A program made the translations under genes and the position numbers. Below, in pieces: positions 23,928 through 33,470 of a stretch of DNA of 64,000 nt. Numbering within the stretch: position 1 is the stretch's first letter; each line of letters opens with the position of its first letter. The DNA comes from Acanthococcus lagerstroemiae. Its lineage: Eukaryota > Arthropoda > Insecta > Hemiptera > Eriococcidae. The stretch is from assembly GCA_031841125.1 (NCBI GenBank), contig CM063113.1, forward strand, positions 55,917,211-55,981,210, in the 5' to 3' direction. The notes under the pieces were generated by a model. That model had not been told where the DNA came from. It made no database searches and saw only the letters and a list, made by a program, of their open reading frames with translations.

Positions 23928-24389
23928 TTCTTCTTCTTTTCACAGACGCCATATCCGAAGCCGAACGTTGGTGGTCGTCGTTTCTGACACATGACTTTCC
24001 TGGGTAGGTTAATCGGGGTAGTTCGCCGTTGTTTTCCCCGGTTTTGTTGCGATAGTTCTCCTTCTCTGTGCCGAAGAGTGTGCAGCTGTAGTTCGCTTAC
24101 TAGCCACGTGTTTCACGATGTTCAGTAAGTTGTCCACGATGTGCACACGCACAGTACCAATCTTTCTGATCTGGTTGTAACACACCCTGTATTGTAATGC
24201 CTTGTTCCTGTGAACTGGCGAGGTTACAGGACGCGCTATGTCTTCACATCGATTGCTACTGCAGTCGCTGTGTTCGCTAGGATATTAGTTGGGGTATTCG
24301 AATATCACTAGTTTTCCGGCGTTGGTGGGATTCGAACCCGAGACACAAGGATTGCGAACGGGTACGTTACCACTTGGTCACGCAGCGAC
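23928..24389 (-). mobile_element. tRNA-headed SINE, family S2, copy 1
   Basis: On the minus strand the head has a box-A-like TGACCAAGTGGTAACG and a perfect box B GGTTCGAATCC, spaced as in a tRNA. It is followed by a ~370-base body ending in a (GAA)n-like tail at 23928-23940. The whole ~450 bases is repeated in the opposite orientation at 32293-32745. The tRNA part lacks a full acceptor pairing at its 3' side, so it is a SINE head and not a tRNA gene. Pol III transcription is inferred from the boxes. Confidence 0.85.
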
Positions 24390-25700
24390 ATTATAAAAAT
24401 ATACACTTTTAAAATTTTATTTCCTCGGACTATTTTGTGAAAAACCCTTCACGACTTGAACCCGCGTTACATCTAGGTACACTTGATAGACTTCTAATGA
24501 AGTTCGAAATAGTCGCCTTATCTTCCAAACAGGTTTCTTTTTCTTAAGCTAATGCGAGCTTCGCAACAAACAGAGTGTTTCCTGAACCTGAGCAATAACT
24601 GTATATACCTACACCAAAACTGATTTAGCTTATTATAGTAATTTATTTAATGGGCTGTCAGTTTCAATATTTTCATTTTCACAATTCAGTCAAGCTGCGC
24701 TTTAGTTTCCCCGACAAAATCCCAAAATCACTCTTTTTCAATTTGCTTTTGCAAACCAAAAACGGCGTTGATTTTTCTGCATCGGCCTCACAACTCAGCG
24801 ACCTTTACTTCGCAAAACGAAGCGTATATAGTCAATCCGTAGCCAAAATTCGTTTCCTTCCGAACTCGTGCCGCACGTTCGTGAAATTGGCTCAAAAGAT
24901 GAAGAGCGAACAGCGAAGCACTTTCCCCGAGAGACTTTCTATTTTCGAACAACCCTCGAGGCTGGACGTTCGAGGTTGCGATCGTAATGAAATCAGAGCG
25001 AAACCAAAACGACATTTTTATTTCACGATAAAATCGTTTACAAAAGTTGATTTATTCCTCGGACGGGTTACGTGAAATCCCGAATGTAAATCTACGCTTA
25101 AAATCGGGGAGAGCGATTAATAATACACAGAATATGGCGCAGCGCCGCGCGGTTTTGAAAAAGCAGCAAAAATTTTCTCTTCGTGAAATACGAGGTGCAC
25201 GTTTATAGCGCCGAATTCAGCAATAGGTACCGGCGGTAAATGTTAGTCTACGTGTTTTCAGATAAGAACTGACACTTGTTACATCTTTTCGAAATTGTCT
25301 TTTGTCTGTTTTCGAGCGCGAAACAACCTTACAAAATATGTAGTTTATTCAACCATCAATCAATGTCTGAAGAAATATATAAATTTAATGCATGTTTCCG
25401 TATATTCCTGGAAAGTAATTGCGCCTAACACAGTCATTAGTACTACTTCACCACTTTTTTCCGAACGTAGGTGGATTATGGGAGTACTTATTGCGATAGA
25501 AAGTGAACGTGAGCTCGTTGACTATGAAAGAAACCTAAAACTTCTGTGTGAATACCGAAATCGACTTTAGTGATTTCTCCAAGTGCCTTTCCGCGTAGTC
25601 AATTCGTTGTAACGAGTTTTTAAGGTTGGTGACCTAGGTCGTGGCTAATGGTAGATCTTGGGGCTGAGATCCTTTCATGAATCTTACCAAAAGAAAGTTC
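24390..25700. other. unrecognised DNA, CpG-richer in the middle
   Basis: A 141-codon plus frame (24650-25075, ATG start) and a 91-codon frame (25295-25570) are open but show no recognisable domain. The first is crossed by an antisense frame of 75 codons. The CpG-rich composition of 24700-25250 may be why stops are rare. No splice or promoter signals good enough to call. Confidence 0.35.
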
Positions 25701-26700
25701 TTTGCCAAAATGACAGTGTAACATGGGGTGACTTTGCTCACTTTTTTCTGCGCTTTCAAGTTAAACGTAGAAACCGTAAAAACTGAGTTCGAGAACCGCG
25801 ATATTTTTTGTAATTTTGATGGGACATTGTGAAATACATTCCTCAAAATACTGTGACACCACTCGCCCCTCAAATTTTCCCGCAGTATTATAAAATAAGT
25901 GTGTTAAGATGTACCACAATGGGGTGAAATCGCACATGTTCATAAATGAACGAAGGAAAAGTTTTGTAAATGCAGTGCTGTCCATCAAAAGTTCCAAGTA
26001 ACCCCAAATCGATATACTATGCGAGTACGCTGATGTGGGCAAAAAATCGAGGAATGTTAACCATGAGAATTGTACTCTTCCTTTATTCCAAGAATTGTAA
26101 GGGAAAAAAATCAAATGAGATCTTTTCTTCGAAAAAAAAAAACGTGTGTCCTCGTCATTCCTGAAATGCATAAACATCCGATTTGTACTTTTTTATTCAC
26201 TAGCAATGAGACAGAACATCGAAACTGATCACTTACTAGCTTGAAGAACAAATAAATAATTGTGCGCAAATTCACCCCCGCCATGTTTTTTCACTTTTTC
26301 ACCAATTGCTACGTCGCTATGCTGATTAATAGACAATAGTTTACTTTTATCACAACCGCGATCAAATTCTGTGTGTAATGATACCAAACACATACCGTTT
26401 CCTTTGATTTTCACTTACATATTACCAGAAACAACTTTTGTAATATAACTATGATTCGCTATTTGAAGCTCTGCACAAACTACCTGATAACCTTGCCTGG
26501 AAACAGCAGAATTACACCCAGTTAGTTTTACAAGATAGCTGTAGCATCCTACATTACGAGTCAGGTGTTAGTGTTGCCATACGTTCTATTTTTTCCCTCG
26601 CGCTCCTAGCAGTAATGAAAACATACGTGTACCAATTCACCCCGTGATTGCAAAGTCATTACATGTTACGGTATTTAAAACTATGTAACCAATTTTAACC
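25701..26700. other. region with inverted GGGGTGA words
   Basis: ACATGGGGTGACTTTGCTCAC near 25721 and AATGGGGTGAAATCGCAC near 25919 face the inverse words GTGCGCAAATTCACCCCCGCC (26262) and ACCAATTCACCCCGTGATTG (26632). This could be the worn ends of a transposable element, but I cannot fix borders. Overlapping frames (25634-26177) are unrecognised. Confidence 0.3.
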
Positions 26701-26890
26701 TTCTGTGGTGTCCAGAGAAGTAGTATCAATGTTTCTAGATCTAGTTTTACACTGTTTTCGAATCCACTGACCGCTTTTTCTCGGAGCTTTCAGCGTTTCC
26801 GCTAATGATCTTTAAAATTGCGAAGAAATAAATCCATCGGTGGTCTTCTTCAAGCTCATTTTCGAAAATAAGAAAAAAAATATGAGAATA

Positions 26891-27365
26891 CAGCAGATTC
26901 CCTCTTATCCGACATTCGGACTAACCGACTCAAATTTTTTTCTCCGACTTTTTCGGATGAACCGACCTCAACATGTCAGATAATCGGAATTGCGTTCAAT
27001 TTATAACACTAGAGAAGTCGTTACAGTTTACTGAGTTATAGTCAGAAGTGACTCCTCAAGATCTGCTTACGGTTCATAAATGGCATAATTTTGCTGCGGG
27101 AAAGCGAGTCAATAATACACAAGTCAAACCAGCTTTCCTGAATTTTTCAAAAAGACTTAATTTTTTTAGACGTAAATATGATACTTTTCTCATTTATATT
27201 TCCCTAAAATTGTGTGGTACCTAATGATTTTTTGAATAAACAAATATACTGGACCTGCTTTGAATGCTACTTATACAGAATTCGCGACGTTTTCGAATTA
27301 TCCGACCTCTTCCTTATCCTACCCAGCTTCAACATCAATAAGGTCGGATAATTGGGAGTTTGGTG
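26891..27365 (+). mobile_element. internally deleted Tigger/pogo element, 475 bp
   Basis: TA flanks both sides (26889-26890 and 27366-27367), as expected for Tc1/mariner-pogo elements. Terminal repeats read inward: left CAGCAGATTCCCTCTTATCC, right CACCAAACTCCCAATTATCC, both continuing GAC. Inside (about 27015-27170) a worn plus frame gives the transposase tail, with a TPQDLLTVHKWHNFAAGKR block and a terminal LNFF. It corresponds to the tail at 22.2-22.3 kb. The rest of the transposase is deleted. Family level is sure, individual frame is decayed. Confidence 0.8.
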
Positions 27366-27367
27366 TA

Positions 27368-28040
27368 CGTGTTTCTGATGGGCTAATTTTGTACATAGAT
27401 TTCAACACTTATCGATAAATTTAGATTGAGGACATAAAATATTGTTGCTAAAATGACTTTAAACACTCACTAAGAACCAGTTTTACACATTTGATATAAC
27501 TGAGTTATTTTTTAAAACTATTTTTGGTTCTAATTCGAATCTACCCGTAATATTTCGATTTGAAATGAGCTTCCAATACTAGACATGTATACCAGAACAA
27601 TATCAGACAAGCAAACGGCAAATAGAGGAAAAAGTTCCCAGAGACCTGAATTTCGTCTCGGATAGTTGGATGATTGGATGATAAAATTTACTAATGTAGG
27701 TACTAAAAGTACCCGAAAATCCGTATTTCCCCAAAGCACCTCGTGGCTGAACATGCTCCAAAATTAGTTTCTCTCGAGAGTCTTGGAAAATATCAACTAC
27801 GGGAAAAACTTTTCAAACAAAAATTGCCTCACATTAAATTCTACACACAGAAACGTAACTGTTCCCAACTTAGCATAAATAGGGGTTCGATATGAACCTC
27901 TATTTTGCCATACATTAATACAGACTTTGAAGCACGCAAAATCTTTGCCATTTTTTGGGTCTCACCGATTCTAGCGATAGTAGAGTTTCTAACCACAAAC
28001 AAACCGTTTCACTACATCTCCACCTACAAATTACTTAAAT
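27368..28040. other. unrecognised DNA
   Basis: No gene or repeat recognised. A 74-codon minus frame (27530-27754, ATG start) has no domain. Confidence 0.4.
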
Positions 28041-28460
28041 GGTTCCCCTGTTTACTCCCCTTATCCTTTGATACCACCCTTGGATATTTTGGAAATTTGT
28101 GTTCTCCTGTATTTTTCAATATTAGAAATGACATTTTCACTGCTACTTTTGAAACTTCCCTTAGCATGAACTGTCGTAACGAGATACTGGCTGGAGAGGT
28201 GAGAGAGGGCTCAAGGTCACAGAATTTGATTTTGATATGTATTTGTTTCGTTGTTATTTCAAAACTATAGTACCTGTGAGAAGCGGAGGCTCAGTATTAT
28301 TGAAAGAAAGAAAGAAGAAAAAAAAACAAAAAACCAATAGGGATATAGTTTTATAGCTACTGAATTCATTTCTGATGACGATTTGACCTCATTTCAAAAT
28401 TGTAGCACCTGTGAGGGGACAAGGGCCAAAATAAAAATTTTCTCTTCTGAGCCAACAACC
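28040..28460 (+). repeat. dispersed repeat R3, copy 1
   Basis: Diverged but collinear with 60765-61240. Shared words in order are CCCCTTATCC(T/C)TxGATACCAC, ACTTTTGAAAxTTCC(A/C)TTAGCA, a GGxCAxAxxATTxGATTTxGATAT block and CAAAAxTxTxGTAxC. No coding sense is shared. The family is unknown. Confidence 0.5.
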
Positions 28461-29304
28461 TTACTGGAACGACTGAACATTAATATGTCTGAACCAGTTC
28501 TAAAAATGTTGTGAAAGAATCTCAGTGAGTCAGTGGCGCAACCCCTTCTTCCAAGCTGGAGGAAATATTGAATATTTGTGATTTTCCAAGTTCAAATAGT
28601 TCACATACCAAGAAAGTTTATTCTCGTTCAGTTCGATTCCAAATAACTAAAATTTCATTCAAAAGATTTCAAATTATACTGCCTCTCTACCTTGAACAAC
28701 TTCCTGTTTATGCTACTGAAGTAAGTCTTGCAGACTTTTCGAAATTTTGTAAGAGAGAAGTATACAGTCCGGACCGCAACAGGGCATCTAAAGTTAAGGA
28801 AACGAGAGAGTTTGCAGAAAATGCACGTGCTTTGATTAACGGATATCAAAAACAGATCTCGAGGGTGCTAAGCATAAACTGTAACTGTGACACAACTATA
28901 ATTGAACTGTAAACGAATTAATGTCTTGCCTGGTCGATCAAGGGAAGAAAAATAATGCAATGAGTAAGAAGAAGAAAAAAGCATGTTTTAGAAGAGATCA
29001 TGTACCGGAAATGCAGATATGCAGGAGACAAAAGACGTTTGTGACACGTTTACATCTTGCTTTGCAGGAAATAGCGAGGCGGGGCGATTTCTAAGAAAAT
29101 GTAAATTCCAGAGGAAAGGGTTGTCATAGTCTTGAAAGGTTGGCGAAAACTACCTATTTATGGTATTCGAGTCGTTTCAAACTGTTAGCTCTTTGGGCGA
29201 AATTTAAATTTTAGGTACAATTTTCCAATAAAATTTTGTAAACGTGCTACTTGATACTTGTGCGTAACAATTAAATGCAGAAATGGTTTATTTTTGTTTC
29301 GCTT
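28461..29304. other. unrecognised DNA including a dispersed 110-bp repeat
   Basis: A 114-codon plus frame (28568-28912, non-ATG start) is unrecognised. The segment 28925-29050 (CCTGGTCGATCAAGGG...ACCGGAAATGCAG...CAGGAGACAAA) is related to 47190-47290 in the same orientation. Nothing else supported. Confidence 0.4.
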
Positions 29305-29314
29305 TCAGAGTCTT

Positions 29315-29537
29315 CTCTTCTTCTAATTTGCTCTCAACCTGAGCCCTGGAATCCACCCTTTCGAGAATTAACTTCAGAGACGTCGGGGAGGCTGTTAGGG
29401 CTGTCTCAGTCCTCTTCTCTTCTGACCGAAAAACCCGCCTAGGTCGAAATCTGGCGAATTGCTACGTGGGCTCAAACCCGGGACCTCCGGATTCTGAGAC
29501 CAAAGCGCTATCCACTCGGCCAACCAGACCCCTACCC
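29315..29537 (-). mobile_element. tRNA-headed SINE, family S1, copy 1
   Basis: Flanked by direct TCAGAGTCTT (29305-29314 and 29538-29547). Read on the minus strand, the head has TGGCCGAGTGGATAGCGC (box A) and GGTTCGAGCCC (box B), resembling a Ser/Leu-type tRNA. A ~130-base body follows with CGACGTCTCTGAAG-like sequence, and the tail ends AGCAAATTAGAAGAAGA. Complete copy. Confidence 0.9.
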
Positions 29538-29689
29538 TCAGAGTCTTAACACGTATGATAAATCATAATTCATGTCTATACGTGACGTAAGGAAATACTC
29601 GTATATTCACAAATTTTACGTCTTTCTTGATGATGATAAACGTCAGTTACTATCCTTCCTCACCCCATCTCCCCTCCATTCGTAAATTT

Positions 29690-29960
29690 ATTAAATTGGT
29701 CTGACTGCTCGCTTTCTGACAATCCCAAACTGTTTGGATGTGATTTTGTTTTTGATTTGATTGTATATCTTTTCACGGATGATCATTTCAAATATTTTCG
29801 CTGGTACTGGAAGAAGTGCCACTGGCCTGAAATCTGAAATATCAGATGCTGGCTGAGACTTGGGTACGGGATAGTTTTGGATACTTTGAGAATTTCATCC
29901 TAGATTTTGTTACAGGCCAAAACTCTTCAGAAATTTCCAGTCAATCCATCTTCTTCTAAT
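29690..29960 (-). pseudogene. Jockey-like LINE RT fragment
   Basis: The minus strand encodes 'SDFRPVALLPVPAKIFE' followed by 'IIREKIYNQIK' and 'SKQFGIVRKRAV'. These correspond to the RPI/LLP...KIFE and QFGFR-like RT motifs upstream of the catalytic core. One frameshift separates this from the preceding 'PKSQPAS' portion near 29860. No catalytic YADD and no 3' end, so only a short internal fragment remains. It may belong to the same family as the RT at 22.6-23.9 kb, but the two do not overlap enough to tell. Confidence 0.75.
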
Positions 29961-30867
29961 CGGAGTATCAGTAATATTTGAATTCCCTTGTGACCATCTC
30001 GGTGTGCTGGAAATCGTACCACAGTTGAATATTAATTTTACTAATGTACTCAGTGTTCATTCCCCTGACTCAGTTCAAAGTTGTTGACAATGTTCGAGAA
30101 TTCTCGAATGTCACAAAGTCAATAACTCGTCCTGCCGGGACTTAGCAATATTTTAATCGTCGCATTCGTTTATCAAAACGTGAATTCGATAAAGTGTGAG
30201 CGGGACCACAGTTGTGTGCATGAGCTTTTAGGTAATGAAAATTTCGAAAATACGTTTCCTATACAGCATACGGCCTCTGATATTTCGGGGCTCGAGCGGC
30301 GGACTATGCACAAGGAAATTTATGAAGAAGGGGAAAAAGTAATTTTGTATATAAGCCGTGTATACGTATAGGAAAAACGCAGCAAAAGATAATTTATAAA
30401 AGAATTCGCCTTTCTCTCTCGCGGCGCGTTCTTTTACTATCGCCGAAAAATTCTGCTCGGCGTTAGTGGCGTACAAAAATACATTATTTCGTTTCGTGGT
30501 TGCGAAAATAATTTTTTCGTTTTTCATTTCATTTTATTCGGCGGGAAACGATTTTCTGTTTTTGTTTCCGTAAACTAAGTTAAGTTATATCGTTTTTGCG
30601 AAACGTCGTTTTATTTAGCTTTCGCTTCGGCGACTCGATTCCTGCGTTATGCTTCCTGTTAATATTTAATTCGAGGCGAGCTCGTAGGCCTACAGGACAT
30701 CTTTTTTCTCGCACTCCCATAAGTACTAAAAGCGACCTGAATAATTCAGTTTTATACGGCGAAATAAGTGTTTCAGAAACTTAATGATCAAAGTTCGTAG
30801 AATTTATTGGCCTCTACCGAGTGACTCGACTCCGAATGATGGGGCAGAGTGAGTTAGATCACATGAA
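29961..30867. other. unrecognised DNA, CpG-rich from 30180
   Basis: The first 150 bases could be worn LINE sequence upstream of the RT fragment. From 30180 to 30780 CpG is frequent and frames on both strands stay open for 60-99 codons without recognisable domains. A promoter-proximal or conserved non-coding region is possible but not shown. Confidence 0.35.
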
Positions 30868-31395
30868 TGGGCAGTGGTGTGCAAACTAGATCACACTGAT
30901 AAGCATAATTATGCTAAAGTATGTAAGCTAGATCACACTGACAGCAGTGATATGCATTGTAGTGCTGCAGTGTGTGAGCACTTTTCTAATTTTACTCTCA
31001 ACCCGAGCTCTGGAATCCGCCCTTTCGAGCATTACTGCAGAGACGTCGGGGAAGCTGCTAGGGCTGTCTGAGCCCTCTTCTCGTCTTGCCGAAAAACCGG
31101 CCTACGTCAAAATGTAGCGAGCTGTTACGTGGGCTCGAACCTGGGACCTCCGGATTCCGAAACCAGCGTGCTATCCACTCGGCCAACGAGACCCCAGTGT
31201 GTGAGCTACAGCACACTGATAAGCATAATTATGCTGCAGGATGTAAGCTAGATCACACTGATAAGCACGCCTGAGTTGCAAGATGTAAGCTAGGTCACAC
31301 TGATAAGTATAATTATGTCGCTGTGTGCGAGCTGGATCACGTTGATAAGCATAACAGTGCTGCAGCATGTGAGTTACACCGTGCTGAGAGCATAA
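30868..31395. repeat. ~45-bp palindromic minisatellite, split by a SINE
   Basis: About nine units built on GTAAGCTAGATCACACTGAT and AAGCATAATTATGCT. Each unit carries the palindrome AGCATAATTATGCT and a second inverted pair GTGTGAGC...GATCACAC. The units diverge toward both ends. A SINE (30980-31194) interrupts the array. Confidence 0.85.
30980..31194 (-). mobile_element. tRNA-headed SINE, family S1, copy 2
   Basis: Same family as 29315-29537, complete, inserted into the minisatellite. The direct flank CAGTGTGTGAGC (30968-30979 and 31195-31206) is the target duplication and is itself part of a minisatellite unit. Head at the right, tail (TTAGAAAAGT) at the left. Box A and box B are preserved apart from single changes. 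Confidence 0.9.
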
Positions 31396-31664
31396 TTATT
31401 CATAGTATGATAGATATTAATACAGCTTTATTAATATTTGAAATTGGGTGGCGTTAAATTGGGTTTCCTCTACAGTCATCTTACTGTACAGGAGTGTCAA
31501 CCCCCAACTCAAGTCATCCACTGCCGGGGATAAGCCTCCTCAGCTAGCTTCTATACCTCTCAGTTCTGGGCAGTTCTTGTCCGAAGCCTCTCCATCCTCT
31601 TAGGCAATTCATCCTTCTATCTCGAACCAGGACGACTTCTCTTCCTCTAATAGTTGTAGGGTAC

Positions 31665-32292
31665 CTACTTAAGCAGCTTCTTACTCAATTTTTCTGTATT
31701 TAATCGTATTACATGTACTGCAAATTTGAATTTGCTTTTCTTTATAGAATAAACAATATCCTTGCTTTCCGTTTTTTTGCAAATTGTTTGGTTAGGGAAC
31801 TTCTGTCCTTGAGTTTTATATTCAAAATTGACCTTTTTATCTTTCTCGGAGGTGTTTTGTAATTTCTTGGATTGCTTTTGCGTGAGTGACCATGTCTGCG
31901 CAGCGTAGGATAAAGAGGGAAGAGTGCATGTCTTCAGAGTTTTAATGCTTTCTTTGATAGATAATCTTTTAGATTTGCAAATATGTTTCAAGGATCAAAA
32001 AGTAAGTCAAGCTTTATTTATTATTTTACGAATTTACTTCTCCATTTTATCTTCGAAGGATACTGTTTTCCCCAAATATTCGTATTCATGAACTTTCTCT
32101 ACGAGCCAGCCTTCTAACCTTTAATTCTCGTTTTCGTTACTGCTCATGTAAGATGTAATAAGTTTGCTCTTACGCCTGCTTCTTAGCTCAGCTTAAGAAG
32201 TTGTTCATCCCTTTTTGGAGTTCTCTTACATTTTTACCCACTAGTAACACATCATCCGCAAAGCATAAGTTTGTTAAATTTTGCCCATCTCT
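31665..32292 (-). pseudogene. RTE-like LINE relic, 3' part
   Basis: The minus frame near 32290-32188 has LTNLCFADDVLLVGKN, the catalytic box with both Asp residues. A later frame (31991-31665) has LKTCTLPSLSYAAQTWSLT and a degraded C-terminal part. Stops and frame changes lie between. It continues the RT fragment at 32746-33470, from which it is separated by a SINE. The conserved LTYGxxTWxLT-like segment supports the same broad group as the copies at 0.6, 6-7 and 59 kb. Confidence 0.8.
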
Positions 32293-32745
32293 GTTGCTGT
32301 GTGACCAAGTCGTAACGCGCTTGTTTCGCAATCCTTGCGTCTTGAGTTCGAGTCCCACCAACGCCGGAAAGCTAATGATATTCAAATACCCGCACTAACA
32401 TCCTAGCGGTATCAATCGAGGTGGAAAGACAGCGCGACCTGTAACCCATGCCAGTTCGAATGAACAAGGCAATACAATCGCAACGTGTGCTACCGCCAGA
32501 TCGGAAGATTGGTACTGTGTGTGCGCAAGTCAGGGACAGCTTACTCAACGTCGTGAAACACGTGGCTAGTAAGTGAACTGCGACTGCACACTCTTCGGCA
32601 TAGAGAAGGAAAACTCTAACGCAACAAAACCGCGGTGAAGCAACGGCACACTATCCCGATTAACATGTACAAGGGAGTCGTGCGTCAAAACTGCGAATGC
32701 CAAAGTCCAGTACGGAATACGGTGCCTGAAGAAAAAGTAGAAGAT
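32293..32745 (+). mobile_element. tRNA-headed SINE, family S2, copy 2
   Basis: Plus-oriented counterpart of 23928-24389. The head has GTGACCAAGTCGTAACGCG and GAGTTCGAGTCCC (box B slightly worn). It has the same body words (GATCGGAAGATTGGTACTGT, CGTGAAACACGTGGCTAGTA, CACTCTTCGGCA) and a purine-rich tail at 32726-32745. It lies between the GVRQGD-like motif and the FADD box of an RTE-like LINE. A short AAATTT word near both borders may be a target duplication but is too weak to rely on. Confidence 0.85.
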
Positions 32746-33470
32746 GCCAATTTGAAAATTTATTCCCCCATGTTAACTTTTTTCAATATTTCTTCCAAGA
32801 GGCTATTGAAAAGATTGGATAACAGGGAGTCCTCTTACCTGACACCTCTCTGCACTTCAAAGGGTATTCTCTCTTCATCCAGTTTGATATATGCCTTTCA
32901 ATTTGCGTATATGGCCAGCAAAACCTTAATTATTGCGACTTCTACTCCCTGTTTGAGCAGTGCCTCCTACAAATGGTTGTGACTGACAATATGGAAGGCT
33001 TTTTGAAAATCGATAAATAGTAAATGGATCTTAAGTTGATATTGTTTTGATTTTTCTAATAGTTGGTCAGTTGCCAAAAAGTGTGTTCTTTAGTTCAGAA
33101 GTTTTTCCAGCAGCCTGCCTGGTCACGAGATTGGTTTACGTCTAGTTGGCTATACACATCCTATTTTTAAGACAGTCATAAAAATTTTGCCGATTGCAAA
33201 AGTAAGATAGATGTATAATTTTTCGATTGGTTCCTTATTTCTTCGTTTTTTGTAGAGAATAGCTATCGTCTCTATTTTTCACTGAGTAGGGATGTTTTCA
33301 GTTTCAATTATTTCGTTGAATAAAAAAATTAATGGTTTGCTTATAGTTCTTGTGTGAAATTTTTTATAAATTCATTTTTAATTTTGTCGGACCTTGGACA
33401 CTTATCTGTATTCTAGCTTCCCATCACTTTGAGTAGGTACTTCTGACTCCACGATGGACGGAGTTGGATC
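32746..33470 (-). pseudogene. RTE-like LINE relic, 5' part of RT domain
   Basis: Reading the minus strand from 33470, several frames give in order: a worn NYRPI-like block (about 33250-33180), 'DQAG'/QAGFR-like sequence (33130-33100), IHLLFIDFQKAFH (about 33030-32990), and FEVQRGVR then a stop where Gln is expected, followed by a LFNSLLEEILKK block (about 32880-32780). The Gln-to-stop change is a CAG-to-TAG substitution. At least two frameshifts occur, so it is a dead copy. No endonuclease is recognised upstream of 33470. Confidence 0.8.

Noticed and set aside
24300..24389. tRNA gene on the minus strand
   Set aside because: Box A and box B are present, but the acceptor stem does not close and the sequence continues into a ~370-bp body repeated at 32.3 kb, so it is a SINE head.
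24650..25075. 141-codon plus frame as a gene
   Set aside because: ATG-started but unrecognised, in CpG-rich DNA where several frames on both strands are open. No splice or promoter signal to support it.
29455..29537. tRNA-Ser/Leu-like gene on the minus strand
   Set aside because: It is the head of S1 SINE copies with target duplications. The same head-body unit occurs four times.
30868..31395. CRISPR-like array
   Set aside because: Units are contiguous without unique spacers and diverge gradually. It is a minisatellite in eukaryotic DNA.
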